64,000 bases of DNA from Sphingopyxis soli (GCF_018682675.1 NZ_JAFMTR010000109.1:1-64000); one strand, 5' to 3'; shown: positions 9,192 to 18,929, counted from the stretch's first letter. Notes: a model not told the origin generated them from the sequence alone. Numbers and translations are program-made.

Positions 9192-11681
9192 CTATTTCAC
9201 GGTCGGCGGGCAAGCAAGATTTTCGCCTACCGCCTCGATCCGCGCCGACAGCAACGTCAGCGCGAGTCCCTTGTCGCCGTGCACCGTCGTCGCGTAGCCG
9301 ACCTTGGTGAGGTCGGCACCCGCGTCGGCGAAGCAGCGCAGCGGAATCTTGATCGTCGAAACCTGCCCGGCCGGCGCGGCCATGACCCAGCCGCTGACGT
9401 CGAAGGGCTTGCCGCCAAGTTCGACTTGGGTCGGGCCGCTGCCGACGGCATCGATCCGCCAGTCGATGCGCAACGCGAAGCTGTTGTTCAGCTGGCGCGA
9501 CATGTCGGCATTGGGGCCGGTCAGATGGAACGACGCCGGCCCGCTCCACACGAAGCTCTTGCCGTCCTCCTGCGCCGCGACATCGACCGAACGCGTCTTG
9601 AGCAGGCCATAGCTGCTCTCGACCGGCGCCGATTCGACCTGCCGCGACCCGCCCGCGTCGGTGACCGACAACAGCCACGGCGCGCGCGCACGGCCGCCCG
9701 AAAAGAAATTCTCGACGTTGAGAATTCCCTTGAGGTCGAGGCCGAGCTTTTCGGAAAGCGGCGGAACCTTCGTCTTGTCGCCATAGGCGAGGCCGTAGCC
9801 GACCGGGAACTGCGCCTTCTCGACCGGCGAGCGCGCGTCCGAGGGCCAGGGGAAGGGCAGCTTGCCGGTGAAGCCGCGCGCCGTCTTGCCGTCCTTGCCC
9901 GCAACCAGCACGTCGGCGACCCCGGCGCCCTGCGACCCCGGCAGCCACGCCGCGACGAAGGCGTCGGCGGCGTTGATCTCGGGGTTGGTAAACATCGGGC
10001 GCCCCGACAGGAAGACCGCGACGACCGGAATGCCCGCCGCCTTCAGCTTCTTGAGCGTCGCGAGGTCTTTCGCCTCGGCCGGCTGGTAGTCGAGCGTCGG
10101 GACGTCGCCCTGAAATTCGGCATAGGGTTGCTCGCCGAACACCACGACCGCGACGTCGGGCTTCTCCTTGTAAAAGCCGTCGTCGGACAGCGTCGCGATG
10201 CCGCCTGCTTCGCGCACCGCCTTGTCCATTCCCTCCCAGATCGTCTGACCGTTCGGGAAATCGGCGTGAGTCACATCGGTGCCCTGCCAGCTGATCGTCC
10301 AGCCGCCCGACTGGATCGCCATGCTGTTCGCGCCGGGACCGGTGACGAGTACGCGCGCGCCTGCCTTGATCGGCAGAACGCTGCCGTTGTTCTTGAGGAG
10401 GACGAGCGACTTCGCCACCGCTTCGCGCGCGACGGCAAGATGGTCGGGGGCGCCGACGGCGGCAAAATTGCCGCGATCGACATGCTCGACGTCGAACAGG
10501 CCGAGCTTGTATTTGACGCGCAGGATGCGGCGCACCGCGTCGTCGAGACGCGCGGCAGATATCGTTCCGTCTTTCGCCTGACGAACGGTGGTTTCGTAAA
10601 GACCCTTCCAGCTGTCGGGCGCCATGAACATGTCGAGCCCGGCGTTGATCGACTGCGGACAGTCGGTGACGGTGCAGCCCGCGACCTGTCCGTGGCCGTT
10701 CCAGTCGCCGACGACGAAGCCCTCGAAGCCCATCTTGCCCTTGAGCGCGTCGGTGAGCAGCCCCTTGTTGCCGTGGTTCTTCACCCCGTTCCAGCTCGAA
10801 AAGCTGGCCATCACGGTCAGCGCACCGGCGTCGATCGCGGCGGGATAGCCCTGGGCATGCCTGGCGACCAGTTCGGCCTCGCCGATCTTCGCATCGCCCT
10901 GGTCCTTGCCCTCGAAAGTGCCGCCGTCGGCAAGGAAATGCTTCGCGGTCGCGGCGACGTGGGTCGCATCGACCGAGCGGCCTGCGACGAGCACCCCCTG
11001 CAGGCCGATGACCATCGCCTTCGCATAGGCGGCGACGAGCGCCGGATCCGACGAATAGCCTTCGTAGCTGCGGCCCCAGCGCAGATCCTGCGGAACCGCG
11101 AGCGTCGGGGCGAAGGTCCATTCGATCCCGCTACCCGCAATCTCGGCCGCGGTGACCGCACCGATCCGTTGGATCAGCTCGGGATCGCGCGCCGCGCCGA
11201 GCCCGATATTGTGCGGGAACAGCGTCGCGCCCGGAATATTGTTATGGCCATGGACCGCATCGACGCCGAAGATGATCGGAATCGCGACGCCGTTCGCCTG
11301 CGGGCGCTGCGACACGGCGCGAAATTCGCCGACCAGCCTCGCCCAATCGGCAGCGCTCGACCGTTCGTTGCCGTTCGGGCCGCTGTTGCCGCCGGCAAGG
11401 ATCGATCCGAGCGGATAGGTTTCGAGATCCTTCGGCGTGATCGTGCTGATGTCGGCCTGGACGATCTGGCCGACCTTCTGCTCGACCGTCATTTTCGCCA
11501 GCATCGCATCGATGCGCGCCTCGGTCGCCGGGTCGGTGATCGCGGCGGGACTCTTCGCGGCGGGCCAGAGATCGGGGTGGACGGCAGCAGACGCCGCCTC
11601 GTCCGGGGCCTGCGCAATTGCGGTCGCGGCGGTTCCTGCCAGCAGCAGCGCGGTCGCCATCGCTATCGCCTGTCGACGCAT
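9192..11681 (-). CDS. Exported glycoside hydrolase family 3 beta-glucosidase (exo-glucanase type)
   Basis: About 829 residues, opening with a signal peptide (MRRQAIAMATALLLAGTAATAIAQA), so it is likely periplasmic. Residues 55-390 form the GH3 barrel: SILAGGNSGPNG, FGVDAVHGHNN and KHFLADG, with the nucleophile Asp near residue 326 in VVGDWNGHGQV. A GH3 C-terminal alpha/beta domain follows (VLLKNNGSVLPIKAG, GEQPYAEFQGD). The last 150 residues are a beta-rich domain found in ExoP-type exo-beta-1,3/1,4-glucanases. It would release glucose from beta-glucan oligomers. The ATG at 11681 has GGGAG 5 nt upstream; one at 11693 would add four residues. A LacI-type operator lies 24 nt before it. Confidence 0.92.
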   Translation of the reverse strand: MRRQAIAMATALLLAGTAATAIAQAPDEAASAAVHPDLWPAAKSPAAITDPATEARIDAMLAKMTVEQKVGQIVQADISTITPKDLETYPLGSILAGGNSGPNGNERSSAADWARLVGEFRAVSQRPQANGVAIPIIFGVDAVHGHNNIPGATLFPHNIGLGAARDPELIQRIGAVTAAEIAGSGIEWTFAPTLAVPQDLRWGRSYEGYSSDPALVAAYAKAMVIGLQGVLVAGRSVDATHVAATAKHFLADGGTFEGKDQGDAKIGEAELVARHAQGYPAAIDAGALTVMASFSSWNGVKNHGNKGLLTDALKGKMGFEGFVVGDWNGHGQVAGCTVTDCPQSINAGLDMFMAPDSWKGLYETTVRQAKDGTISAARLDDAVRRILRVKYKLGLFDVEHVDRGNFAAVGAPDHLAVAREAVAKSLVLLKNNGSVLPIKAGARVLVTGPGANSMAIQSGGWTISWQGTDVTHADFPNGQTIWEGMDKAVREAGGIATLSDDGFYKEKPDVAVVVFGEQPYAEFQGDVPTLDYQPAEAKDLATLKKLKAAGIPVVAVFLSGRPMFTNPEINAADAFVAAWLPGSQGAGVADVLVAGKDGKTARGFTGKLPFPWPSDARSPVEKAQFPVGYGLAYGDKTKVPPLSEKLGLDLKGILNVENFFSGGRARAPWLLSVTDAGGSRQVESAPVESSYGLLKTRSVDVAAQEDGKSFVWSGPASFHLTGPNADMSRQLNNSFALRIDWRIDAVGSGPTQVELGGKPFDVSGWVMAAPAGQVSTIKIPLRCFADAGADLTKVGYATTVHGDKGLALTLLSARIEAVGENLACPPTVK

Positions 11682-11704
11682 CTTCACTCCCATCCCATTT
11701 TTAT

Positions 11705-11716
11705 GTGAACGTTATC
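11705..11716 (-). promoter_or_regulatory. LacI-family operator upstream of GH3
   Basis: On the minus strand the site reads GATAACGTTCAC. It is the hybrid of the two operators before the TonB receptor (GAGAACGTTATC and GTGAACGTTCAC) and shares their AACGTT core. It lies in the 91-bp gap between the MFS gene and GH3. The LacI-type protein encoded at 12953-14005 is the obvious candidate binder. Confidence 0.7.
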
Positions 11717-11772
11717 AATCCATCTGTCGCACACGCCCCTCACGAAATCAAGGGGCCACGACGGAATTGCGA

Positions 11773-12963
11773 TCAGGCGCGGCGCGGCAAGGTTGCGAGC
11801 AGCAGCACCGCGCACCCTGCGAGCCCCGCAAGCAACAGGAAAAGCGTACCGAATCCGAAGCTGGGGACGAGCGAGATCGTCAACCAGGGCATGATCAGCG
11901 ACGGGATGGTGTTGGTGAGGTTGAAGAAGCCAAGATCGCGCCCGCGCCGTTCGGGACGCGGCAGGACGCGGAGCATCTGCCCAGAATGGAGCGACAGGAA
12001 AGCGGTGGTCGCGATCCCGAAGCCCAGATAGGCGGCCTTTGCCGATGCCGCGTCGCCCGCGACCGCCATGCCGAAGAGGCCGACCGAGGACAGGGCGGCG
12101 GCAAGGATGAGGGGCGCGAACGGCCGGTTGTTGCGGTCTGCCCAGCGTCCGGCGAGCAGCGCGACAGGGACCGCGATCGTCAGCGCGAGACTGAAGATGC
12201 CGGCCTTTTCATTATCTCCCATCGCGGGATCGATCGAGCGGAACCAGAAATAGAGATAGGCGAAGAGAGCGGCCTCGGCGATCTGGACGAGCAACCGGGC
12301 GAGCCACATGCGCACCGCGGGCTGGACCGGCCGTCGAGCCACTTCGCCGTCCGCCTCGCGTCGCATCAGTTCGGGAAAGGGCTGCGGACGCCCGGCCAGC
12401 AGCGCGGGCAGGATCGCAAGCGCCATCAGCGCGGCGATGAGAACGAGCCGCTGCTCGAGCGACGCGACCGCCGGCAGCGTCACCAGCGCTCCCGACCAGG
12501 CGCCGAGTGCGGGCGAGAAGGCAAGCAGCCCGCCGAGCAGGCCTTTCTGCCCGTCGGGCACGAGGTCGCCGCCCCACGCCGCAAGCGGGCCGAGCATCAT
12601 GTTGAGCGCCAATTGCCACGCAACGATGATCGCGACCAGCGCCGTAACATCCTTCGCCAGCGGCACCGCGAGCAGCAGCAGGATGGCGAGCAGCAATCCC
12701 GCCGCGATCCAGCCGCGCCGGCCGCCCGTCCGGTCGCTGAGCCAGCCGAAGACGATGCCGCCGACGCTCGCCGCGACCGCGCCGAGGAAGGTCGAATAGC
12801 CGAGCCATTCGACATCGGCGGCGCCCGCGAGCTCGGCCATGCGCGCGGGCAGCAGCAGGGTCAGGAAGGGAACATAGGCGATCGCGCCGCCCGCCGAAGC
12901 GAGCGCATAGAGCAGCAGGAAGCGGGTCGACTGGCGCCGCGACGCCGCTTCGTCAGCCGCCAT
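11773..12963 (-). CDS. MFS transporter
   Basis: 396 residues with about 12 predicted membrane helices, starting FLLLYALASAGGAIAYVPFLTLLLPARM. WLSDRTGGRRGW is the classic MFS loop 2-3 signature. Members in this position in xanthomonad and caulobacterial sugar loci move oligosaccharides or hexoses across the inner membrane. The substrate here is inferred from its place between the LacI gene and GH3. The ATG at 12963 overlaps the end of the LacI gene by 11 nt, so the two are translationally coupled. An 18-codon longer start at 13017 would run deeper into LacI and is less likely. Confidence 0.87.
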   Translation of the reverse strand: MAADEAASRRQSTRFLLLYALASAGGAIAYVPFLTLLLPARMAELAGAADVEWLGYSTFLGAVAASVGGIVFGWLSDRTGGRRGWIAAGLLLAILLLLAVPLAKDVTALVAIIVAWQLALNMMLGPLAAWGGDLVPDGQKGLLGGLLAFSPALGAWSGALVTLPAVASLEQRLVLIAALMALAILPALLAGRPQPFPELMRREADGEVARRPVQPAVRMWLARLLVQIAEAALFAYLYFWFRSIDPAMGDNEKAGIFSLALTIAVPVALLAGRWADRNNRPFAPLILAAALSSVGLFGMAVAGDAASAKAAYLGFGIATTAFLSLHSGQMLRVLPRPERRGRDLGFFNLTNTIPSLIMPWLTISLVPSFGFGTLFLLLAGLAGCAVLLLATLPRRA

Positions 12964-14005
12964 GCGGAGCCGTCGATCCGCGTTCGACCAGGCTGCCGCT
13001 GACCACCGTCGGACCATCGGGCTGCTTCTCGCCGCGCTGCGCGGCGATGATCAGTTCGACCGCGCGCGCGACCGTCGCCGCCACCGGCTGGTCGACTGCG
13101 GTCAGCGGCGGTTGGCTGAAATGGACGATCGGCGTGTTGTCGAAGCTGACGATCGACAGGTCGCGCGGCACGTCGAGCCCCAGTTCGCGCGCGACCTCGA
13201 GCGTCGCGAGCGACATCTGGTCGTTGCTGGCGATGATCGCGCTCGGCGGGTTCGGTCCGGCAAGCAGCGCGCGTGCGCCCGCCTCGCCCGAGGCATAGCT
13301 GAAATCGCCCTCGGCGAGCAGGCCGTCCACAGGCAGCCCGGCCGCCGCCATCTCGCCCCTCCAGCCGTCGATGCGCCAGTGGCTGAGGTCATATTCGACC
13401 GAGCCCGAGATGAAGCCGATGCGCCGGTGACCGAGGTCGATCAGGTGGCGCGTCGCGCGCGCCGCCGACCCCTCGTCGTCCATCGTCAGCGCGATCCCCG
13501 CCTCACCGCCGTGCGAGCCGATGCGCGCGAAGGGGATGCGCTGGTGATGAAGCAGGTTCACGATCAGCGGATTGTCCGAATGCGGCGGAGTCAGGATCAC
13601 GCCATCGGGCTGCAGCGCGGCGATCGTCGCGCGCAGTTCGCGCTCGACATGGTCGCTGTGCGTGTCGACCAGCTCGAAGATCATGCGATAGCCATATTCG
13701 GCGCATTTCAGCATCCCGCCGAACAGCATCTGGTCGACCCAGTCGGTACCCTGCCGCGCCTTCCAGTCGGCGATCGTGCGCTCGCGGTCGTTGATTGCCA
13801 GGATCAGGTAGGATCGCGATCCGCTCATCCGCTGCGCGGCGATCGACGGGACATAGCCCAGCTTGTCGATCGACGCCTGCACCCGCTCCTTCATCTCCGC
13901 GCGAACATTGGGTTCGTTGTTGATGACACGGCTTACCGTCTGCAGCGACACGCCCGCGTCGGCCGCCACATGTTTGATCGTCACCGACTGCCGCCGCCGC
14001 CCCAT
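12953..14005 (-). CDS. LacI-family transcriptional regulator
   Basis: About 350 residues. The N-terminal helix-turn-helix (VTIKHVAADAGVSLQTVSRVINNEP) and hinge (LGYVPSIAAQRMSG) are canonical LacI, followed by a periplasmic-binding-protein-like sugar-sensing domain (DLSIVSFDNTPIVHFSQPPLTAVDQP). It most likely represses the receptor and GH3 promoters, which share AACGTT-centred palindromes, and is released by a sugar. The start at 14005 (MGRRRQSV) has AGGA 5 nt upstream; one at 14035 would add ten residues. It lies in the middle of the locus, and no operator is visible directly before it. Confidence 0.92.
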   Translation of the reverse strand: MGRRRQSVTIKHVAADAGVSLQTVSRVINNEPNVRAEMKERVQASIDKLGYVPSIAAQRMSGSRSYLILAINDRERTIADWKARQGTDWVDQMLFGGMLKCAEYGYRMIFELVDTHSDHVERELRATIAALQPDGVILTPPHSDNPLIVNLLHHQRIPFARIGSHGGEAGIALTMDDEGSAARATRHLIDLGHRRIGFISGSVEYDLSHWRIDGWRGEMAAAGLPVDGLLAEGDFSYASGEAGARALLAGPNPPSAIIASNDQMSLATLEVARELGLDVPRDLSIVSFDNTPIVHFSQPPLTAVDQPVAATVARAVELIIAAQRGEKQPDGPTVVSGSLVERGSTAPHGG

Positions 14006-14117
14006 CAGTCCTGCTGGCCCCTCGCTTCGCTGCATCGCAAACCGCTAGCGCTCCCGTCGGCGCATTGCCAGACGCGAACCCGATCAATTTCCATCTTTTT
14101 CATCGCGGGGAACCCGA

Positions 14118-15617
14118 TCACGCCGCCTGCGGCTCCTCGGCGCCGCAATAGCGCGCGACATAGAGGTGATGCTCGGGCAGCGTCGCGGCGGTGCGCGCGA
14201 CATTTTCGCGCAGGCCCGCCATGAATTTCTCGAGCTCGTCGTCGCCGAACTTCTCGGCGATCGGGTGCCAGCTTTGGGGGTCGACCCCCTGCCCCATCAT
14301 CACCTGCACCCAGCTGTTCTCGGCGAACAATTCCTCATTCTTGCGAAAGGTGCGGCCGGTTTCGCGGAACAGCTCGATCTTCTGTTGCAGGCTGTCGGGG
14401 ACTGGCATCGCTGCGACGTGGCGCCAGAAGGGGCTGTCGCGGCGCTCGGTCGCCTTGTAATGCAGGATCACGAAGTCGCGGATCTGTTCGATATCCTGGC
14501 GCTGCTGCTCGTTGAACTCGATCGCGTCGCGCTCGCTCACGCGCCCGTTCGGCATCAGGCGGATGAAGCGCAGCACCGCGCGCTGGATGAGGTGGACCGT
14601 GGTCGCCTCGAGCGGCTCGACGAAGCCGCCCGCCAGCCCGACCGCGACGCAGTTGCGATACCATTGCTTGCGCCGCACCCCACCCTTGAACTTGATGTCG
14701 AAGGGTTCGATCCGCGGCGTCCCGACGCTCGACATCAGGCGGTTGAGCGCCTCGTCGCGCGACAGATAGCCGCTCGAATAGACGATCCCCGCGCCCATCC
14801 GGTGCTGGAGCGGAATGCGCCATTGCCAGCCGGCATCGTGCGCGATCGCCTGCGTATAGGGCATCGGCGGGCCGAGATGGTCCGACTGCACCGCGATCGC
14901 GCTGTCGTTGGGCAGCCAGTGCGACCAGTCCTCGAACCCCGCATGCAGCGCGCCGTCGATCAGTAGCCCGCGAAAGCCGGTGCAGTCGACGAACATGTCG
15001 CCCTCGATCCGGCGGTCGCCGTCCAGCAGCAGCGCGGCGATATTGCCGGTCTCGCCGTCGAGTTCGACCTTCTCGATCCTGCCCTCGACGCGCTTCGCGC
15101 CATCGGCCTCGGCGAGCTTGCGCAGGTAGCGGCCATAGAGCGTTGCATCGACGTGATAAGCGTAATTCATCCGGTCTTCGGGCAGATGCGCGAACTTGCC
15201 CTGCAGCCCGGCGACGAGCTCGAGACAATAGTCGTCGTAGCTGTGCGGACAGCCCTTCGCGCGCGCCGCGAGCCAGAAATGCTGGAAACCTGCCGACCAA
15301 TGGTCCTTCCCGCTGAGGCCGAAGCTGTGGAAATAGCTGTGTCCGTCATATTTCCAATTGTCGAACAGGATGCCGAGCTTGAAGGTCGCCTGCGCCGCGC
15401 GCATGAATTCGGGCTCGGCTATGCCGAGGATGCGATTGAAATTGACCAGCGGCGGGATGGTCGATTCGCCGACGCCGATCGTGCCGATCTGTTCGGACTC
15501 GACCAGCGTCAGGTCGACGGTGTGCCCCAGCGTGCGCGCGATCGCCGCCGCCATCATCCAGCCCGATGTTCCCCCGCCCGCGATCACGACGCGGCGGAGC
15601 GGCTTGGTATCGTTCAT
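14118..15617 (-). CDS. Flavin-dependent tryptophan-halogenase-like protein (first paralogue)
   Basis: 499 residues of the PrnA/RebH superfamily, which use FADH2, oxygen and halide to halogenate aromatic substrates. The FAD motif GGGTSG is at 14-19. Lys80 in ATFKLGI matches the catalytic lysine (PrnA K79). The intact WQWRIP motif is at 264-269. GFVEPLEAT at 331-339 supplies the conserved glutamate. All signature residues are therefore present. There is no signal peptide, so it should be cytoplasmic. Its start overlaps the cupin gene stop by 4 nt (ATGA). The substrate is unknown; tryptophan is not implied by the context, which is a TonB/LacI sugar locus where such genes often occur. Confidence 0.92.
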   Translation of the reverse strand: MNDTKPLRRVVIAGGGTSGWMMAAAIARTLGHTVDLTLVESEQIGTIGVGESTIPPLVNFNRILGIAEPEFMRAAQATFKLGILFDNWKYDGHSYFHSFGLSGKDHWSAGFQHFWLAARAKGCPHSYDDYCLELVAGLQGKFAHLPEDRMNYAYHVDATLYGRYLRKLAEADGAKRVEGRIEKVELDGETGNIAALLLDGDRRIEGDMFVDCTGFRGLLIDGALHAGFEDWSHWLPNDSAIAVQSDHLGPPMPYTQAIAHDAGWQWRIPLQHRMGAGIVYSSGYLSRDEALNRLMSSVGTPRIEPFDIKFKGGVRRKQWYRNCVAVGLAGGFVEPLEATTVHLIQRAVLRFIRLMPNGRVSERDAIEFNEQQRQDIEQIRDFVILHYKATERRDSPFWRHVAAMPVPDSLQQKIELFRETGRTFRKNEELFAENSWVQVMMGQGVDPQSWHPIAEKFGDDELEKFMAGLRENVARTAATLPEHHLYVARYCGAEEPQAA

Positions 15618-16642
15618 CGGCTGAGTGTCCTTAACAAGAAAGCGCGCAGCCGGCCCGCCGTCTCGGGGGTGAGCGGGGCGAGAATGCTGCGCGCGGATTC
15701 GGGAATATGGTCGGTCACGCCGCCATCATTTTCGAAGACATAATGGTCGAACAGGTCGCGCCAGATCGCCTTGTCCTCGGGCGGCAGATCGCGGATCGCG
15801 AGGATCGCGTGGTTGAGCGCCTCCTGCGGCTGGCCGAGCCAGGCCGGTGTGCGCCGCCACCAGTAATTGACGAGGATGTTGAAGTCGGCGAGCCCCTCGA
15901 CATGGTGCCACCACATCGACGGGATGAAGATCGCATCGCCCGGCTCGAGCTCGACCGTCAGCGCGTGCGCCATCGCGAGGGCGAAGCGCGGATGGGCGGC
16001 GAGATCGGGGGTCGCGAAATCGACCATGCTGACCACGCGGCCCGCGGGGGTATGGTCGATCGGCCCGAGATAGAGGTTGCGGAACTGGTCGGGCGGGAAG
16101 AGCGTGAAGCGCCGTCGTCCCGCCGCGCAGCAGGCGAGATTGTCGGGGAAGTCATTGTGCGCGGCGATCCGCGTGCGCGTCCCGATCCAGATGCTCTTCA
16201 GCGGATCGCGCGCGCCGAGATCGAGCGGATTGGCCTCGTCGAGCCCGTCGAAATGCGTCGGGATGTCGATCGAGGCGAGATAGACGGTCCGAATGTCGCC
16301 AAGCTGTTCGCCCTTGTCGATTCCGGCGAAGATGTCGGCGAGCTTGCCCGTCCCGGACCGGAAATTCATCGCCATATCGTGGTCGTAGAACAGCCGCCCG
16401 TCGTGTCCGGGCGGCCCGATCGACACCATGAACGGACGGTCGCGCGCATGGTCGACCAGATAGCCGCGCACGTCGCGCGCCGAACGTCTCGCCGCCGCGA
16501 CGAGCGGCCAGTCGGCGACGAGTCCGCGCAGCACGAAGGGTTCGCGCGCATCGTCGAGCAGCGAATCGAGCCCGGCGCCGCGCCATTCGCGCTCGGGTAC
16601 GCGGGCTAGGCGGTCGTAGATCGGGCCGTCGCGGTCAGCCAT
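15614..16642 (-). CDS. Cupin-like (JmjC/cupin_8) protein
   Basis: 342 residues with the jelly-roll core of the cupin_8/JmjC group of Fe(II)/2-oxoglutarate oxygenases. The HxD pair is at 162-164 (AAHNDFPDN), and a distal histidine is at 246/247 in IPSMWWHHVEG. RFTLFPPDQFRNLYLGP is typical of the family. It could be an active hydroxylase; nothing shows the substrate. It overlaps both neighbours (8 nt with SapC, 4 nt with the halogenase), so the three proteins are made together, an association seen repeatedly beside TonB-dependent receptors. Confidence 0.88.
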   Translation of the reverse strand: MADRDGPIYDRLARVPEREWRGAGLDSLLDDAREPFVLRGLVADWPLVAAARRSARDVRGYLVDHARDRPFMVSIGPPGHDGRLFYDHDMAMNFRSGTGKLADIFAGIDKGEQLGDIRTVYLASIDIPTHFDGLDEANPLDLGARDPLKSIWIGTRTRIAAHNDFPDNLACCAAGRRRFTLFPPDQFRNLYLGPIDHTPAGRVVSMVDFATPDLAAHPRFALAMAHALTVELEPGDAIFIPSMWWHHVEGLADFNILVNYWWRRTPAWLGQPQEALNHAILAIRDLPPEDKAIWRDLFDHYVFENDGGVTDHIPESARSILAPLTPETAGRLRAFLLRTLSR

Positions 16643-17354
16643 GGCGCCGCCTGCGGTTCTTGCGGTCGACGAGCGGACGAATCTGCGACAGCGAGGCGAG
16701 CGCCATGAAGATCGGCATCAAATGGCCGTCTTCGTGGAGCTTGCCGACCGCCGCTGCGTCGAGCGCGCGCAGCTTCGGCTCGTTGATGATGTGAAAGCCG
16801 ACGAGCGAATTGACCGACCCGTCGTCGAGCGTCACCTCGAGCGTGAAGGGTTCGAGCAGCTCATGCGCGGCGAGCGCGTCGAAGAAAGCGGCGCTCTGGC
16901 GATAGCCGAGGTCGAGGTCGCCGAGCTTGCCCGCGATCTCCTCCAGATACGGCGTCGCGAGCCCCGCCGTGTCGAACAGCCGCACCCCCTCGTCGCCCGA
17001 CGCGATGCGCGGGTGGGCAAGGTCGACATGCACCTGCGCGGGGCCGTCGCCGCCCGCGGGCCGGCCGACGAGGAAGGGCTGGATCGCGAGCGACAGCGGC
17101 CGGTATCCGGCATCCCAGCGCGCGCCGTCGAGGAACAGATTCTCGCCCGATTCGAAACCGAGCAGCGCGACCGCGAAAAACTGGTCCTGTCCGGCCTCGC
17201 GGCGGAACAGAATCGGGAAATGGCCCTGAATGTTGCGGAATTCGGACGGCACGGTCAGCGTCGCCATCACCCCGTCGCCAAGGTCGGCCCCTGCATCGAC
17301 ACGCACTCGCAGATCCTGGTGGACAGTCTGGTCGAGGATGGCGTGGTTGGTCAT
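16635..17354 (-). CDS. SapC-family protein
   Basis: 239 residues starting MTNHAILDQTVHQDLRV. The family is named after a Campylobacter S-layer-related protein, but its biochemical role is unknown. Conserved features are FPILFRREAGQDQFFAVALLGFESGENLFL and the C-terminal SLVGFHIINEPKL. No signal peptide or membrane segment is seen. It lies between the second halogenase (10 bp upstream) and the cupin protein (8-nt overlap). This SapC/cupin/halogenase trio recurs in sphingomonad and caulobacterial sugar loci. An upstream in-frame extension to 17480 is low-complexity and overlaps the halogenase; it is rejected. Confidence 0.88.
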   Translation of the reverse strand: MTNHAILDQTVHQDLRVRVDAGADLGDGVMATLTVPSEFRNIQGHFPILFRREAGQDQFFAVALLGFESGENLFLDGARWDAGYRPLSLAIQPFLVGRPAGGDGPAQVHVDLAHPRIASGDEGVRLFDTAGLATPYLEEIAGKLGDLDLGYRQSAAFFDALAAHELLEPFTLEVTLDDGSVNSLVGFHIINEPKLRALDAAAVGKLHEDGHLMPIFMALASLSQIRPLVDRKNRRRRHG

Positions 17355-17364
17355 GCGGGTCTTT

Positions 17365-18927
17365 CTATTCGGCGGCAGCTTCTGCTGCGGCGGGGCGCTC
17401 GGCGGCGAGCGCGTCGAGATAGGCGCGGTTGGTCGGCAGACCGGCGGCGAGCGTGCGGGCGCGCTGGCGCATCTCGGCAAGCGCGGCCACCGCGCCGTCG
17501 CTGGCGGGCCAGCCCGCGGGCGGCGGGAAGCCCATGCCGTAGAGGATATATTGATGGCTCTGCGCCGAGAAAATCTCGTCGATGTAGGGGAAATCCGACG
17601 ATGACGGCGGCTGGTCGCGCCACAGCGTCAAAAGATCGGCGAGGTGCGGCGGAATATGGTCGGGGTCGCGGTGGGCGCGCCAATAGGGCTCCTCGCGGCG
17701 GCTCAGCACATAGTGGAGCTTCAGAAACTCGATGATGCGATCCCAGCGATAGCGGAACAGCTTGTTGAAGCGCCCGGCATGGATATCCATCGCGGCGCGG
17801 TCGGCCGGGAAATTGTCGGTCAGCGCGCGCAGCGACAGTTCGATCAGGACGATCGCCGAGGCTTCGAGCGGTTCGATGAACCCCGCCGCCAACCCGATCG
17901 ACAGGCAGTTCTTTTCCCAGAAGCGCGCGCGGTGTCCGGTGCGAAAGCTGATATGCTTGAACGGCACGCCGAACGCCTTGGTCTCCGGAACCGCACCGGG
18001 CAGTTCGCGCGCGATATAGTCGCGCAGGATCGTCTCGGCGCGTTCGTCATCGATGAAGCGGCTCGAATAGACGCAGCCGATGCCACGCCGCGACGGCAGC
18101 CCGATGTCCCAGATCCATCCCGCCTCGTGCGCGGTCGCGATCGTCTGCGAGGCGATCGGGCTGCCCGGTGGCACCGGCACTTGCGATGCGATCGCGCGGT
18201 CGTTGAAGGCATGATCGCTGCGGTCGACCCACTCGACCCCCAGCGCACCGTCGATCAGCAGCCCCTTGAAGCCGCTACAGTCGATGAACAGATCGCCTTC
18301 GATCTCGCGGCCGCTGCGTGTCGTCAGGGCTGCGATATCGCCATTTTCGGCGTGCCGGACGCCGGTCACATGGTCGAGGATATGGGTAATCAGCGGGTTC
18401 CGCTTCGCATGGGCGCCGAGCAGCGCGCCGAATTTCTCGGTCGCGAAATGATAGGCATAGTTGGTCGCGCCCTGATAGCCGGGCATCGCGCGCTGGCGCG
18501 GCGCGAGGTGGAGGTCGCAGACCGCGGCCTGCGCGCTCATCGCCGCCGCGAAGGGCTGGTCGGGCGCGGTCGCCTGCCAGGCCGCGAGCAGTTCGCCCAT
18601 CGGCAGCGGCGGCGGGGTGGTGAAGGGATGGAGATAGCTGTCACCCACCGAGCCGTCGACCCAGCCGTCGAAGCGCGACGCCTGCTTGAACGCCCCGTCG
18701 CACGCCGCCAGAAATTCGGCCTCGTCGAGCCCGATGGTCTGGAGCGTCGTGCGCATCGTCGGCCAGGTGCCTTCGCCGACCCCGACGATCGGCACATCGG
18801 GCGCCTCGACCACCGTCACCGACAGCGGCGCGGCCTTGGCGCGGCGCGACGTCGCGATCAGCGACGCCGCCAGCCACCCGGCGGTGCCGCCGCCCACGAT
18901 CACAACCCTCTCGACCTTTTGCGTCAT
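17365..18927 (-). CDS. Flavin-dependent tryptophan-halogenase-like protein (second paralogue)
   Basis: 520 residues. GGGTAG (12-17) binds FAD. Lys81 in GAFKQASRF corresponds to the catalytic lysine. [10 protein letters not shown] carries the conserved glutamate. The third motif deviates: WIWDIGLP at 271-278, with Gly where the classical WxWxIP has Pro. It is clearly diverged from the paralogue at 14118-15617, so the two are not a recent duplication. It is the first gene after the receptor's terminator and heads the halogenase-SapC-cupin-halogenase block. An AGGAA ribosome-binding site overlaps a small AACGTT palindrome. Confidence 0.9.
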   Translation of the reverse strand: MTQKVERVVIVGGGTAGWLAASLIATSRRAKAAPLSVTVVEAPDVPIVGVGEGTWPTMRTTLQTIGLDEAEFLAACDGAFKQASRFDGWVDGSVGDSYLHPFTTPPPLPMGELLAAWQATAPDQPFAAAMSAQAAVCDLHLAPRQRAMPGYQGATNYAYHFATEKFGALLGAHAKRNPLITHILDHVTGVRHAENGDIAALTTRSGREIEGDLFIDCSGFKGLLIDGALGVEWVDRSDHAFNDRAIASQVPVPPGSPIASQTIATAHEAGWIWDIGLPSRRGIGCVYSSRFIDDERAETILRDYIARELPGAVPETKAFGVPFKHISFRTGHRARFWEKNCLSIGLAAGFIEPLEASAIVLIELSLRALTDNFPADRAAMDIHAGRFNKLFRYRWDRIIEFLKLHYVLSRREEPYWRAHRDPDHIPPHLADLLTLWRDQPPSSSDFPYIDEIFSAQSHQYILYGMGFPPPAGWPASDGAVAALAEMRQRARTLAAGLPTNRAYLDALAAERPAAAEAAAE

Positions 18928-18929
18928 TG

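Noticed and set aside
8973-11708. 911-codon open frame on the plus strand
   Set aside because: It is antisense to GH3 and GluP and shows no family features.
16635-17480. Longer SapC start at 17480
   Set aside because: The extension is Pro/Arg low-complexity and lies wholly inside the upstream halogenase gene.
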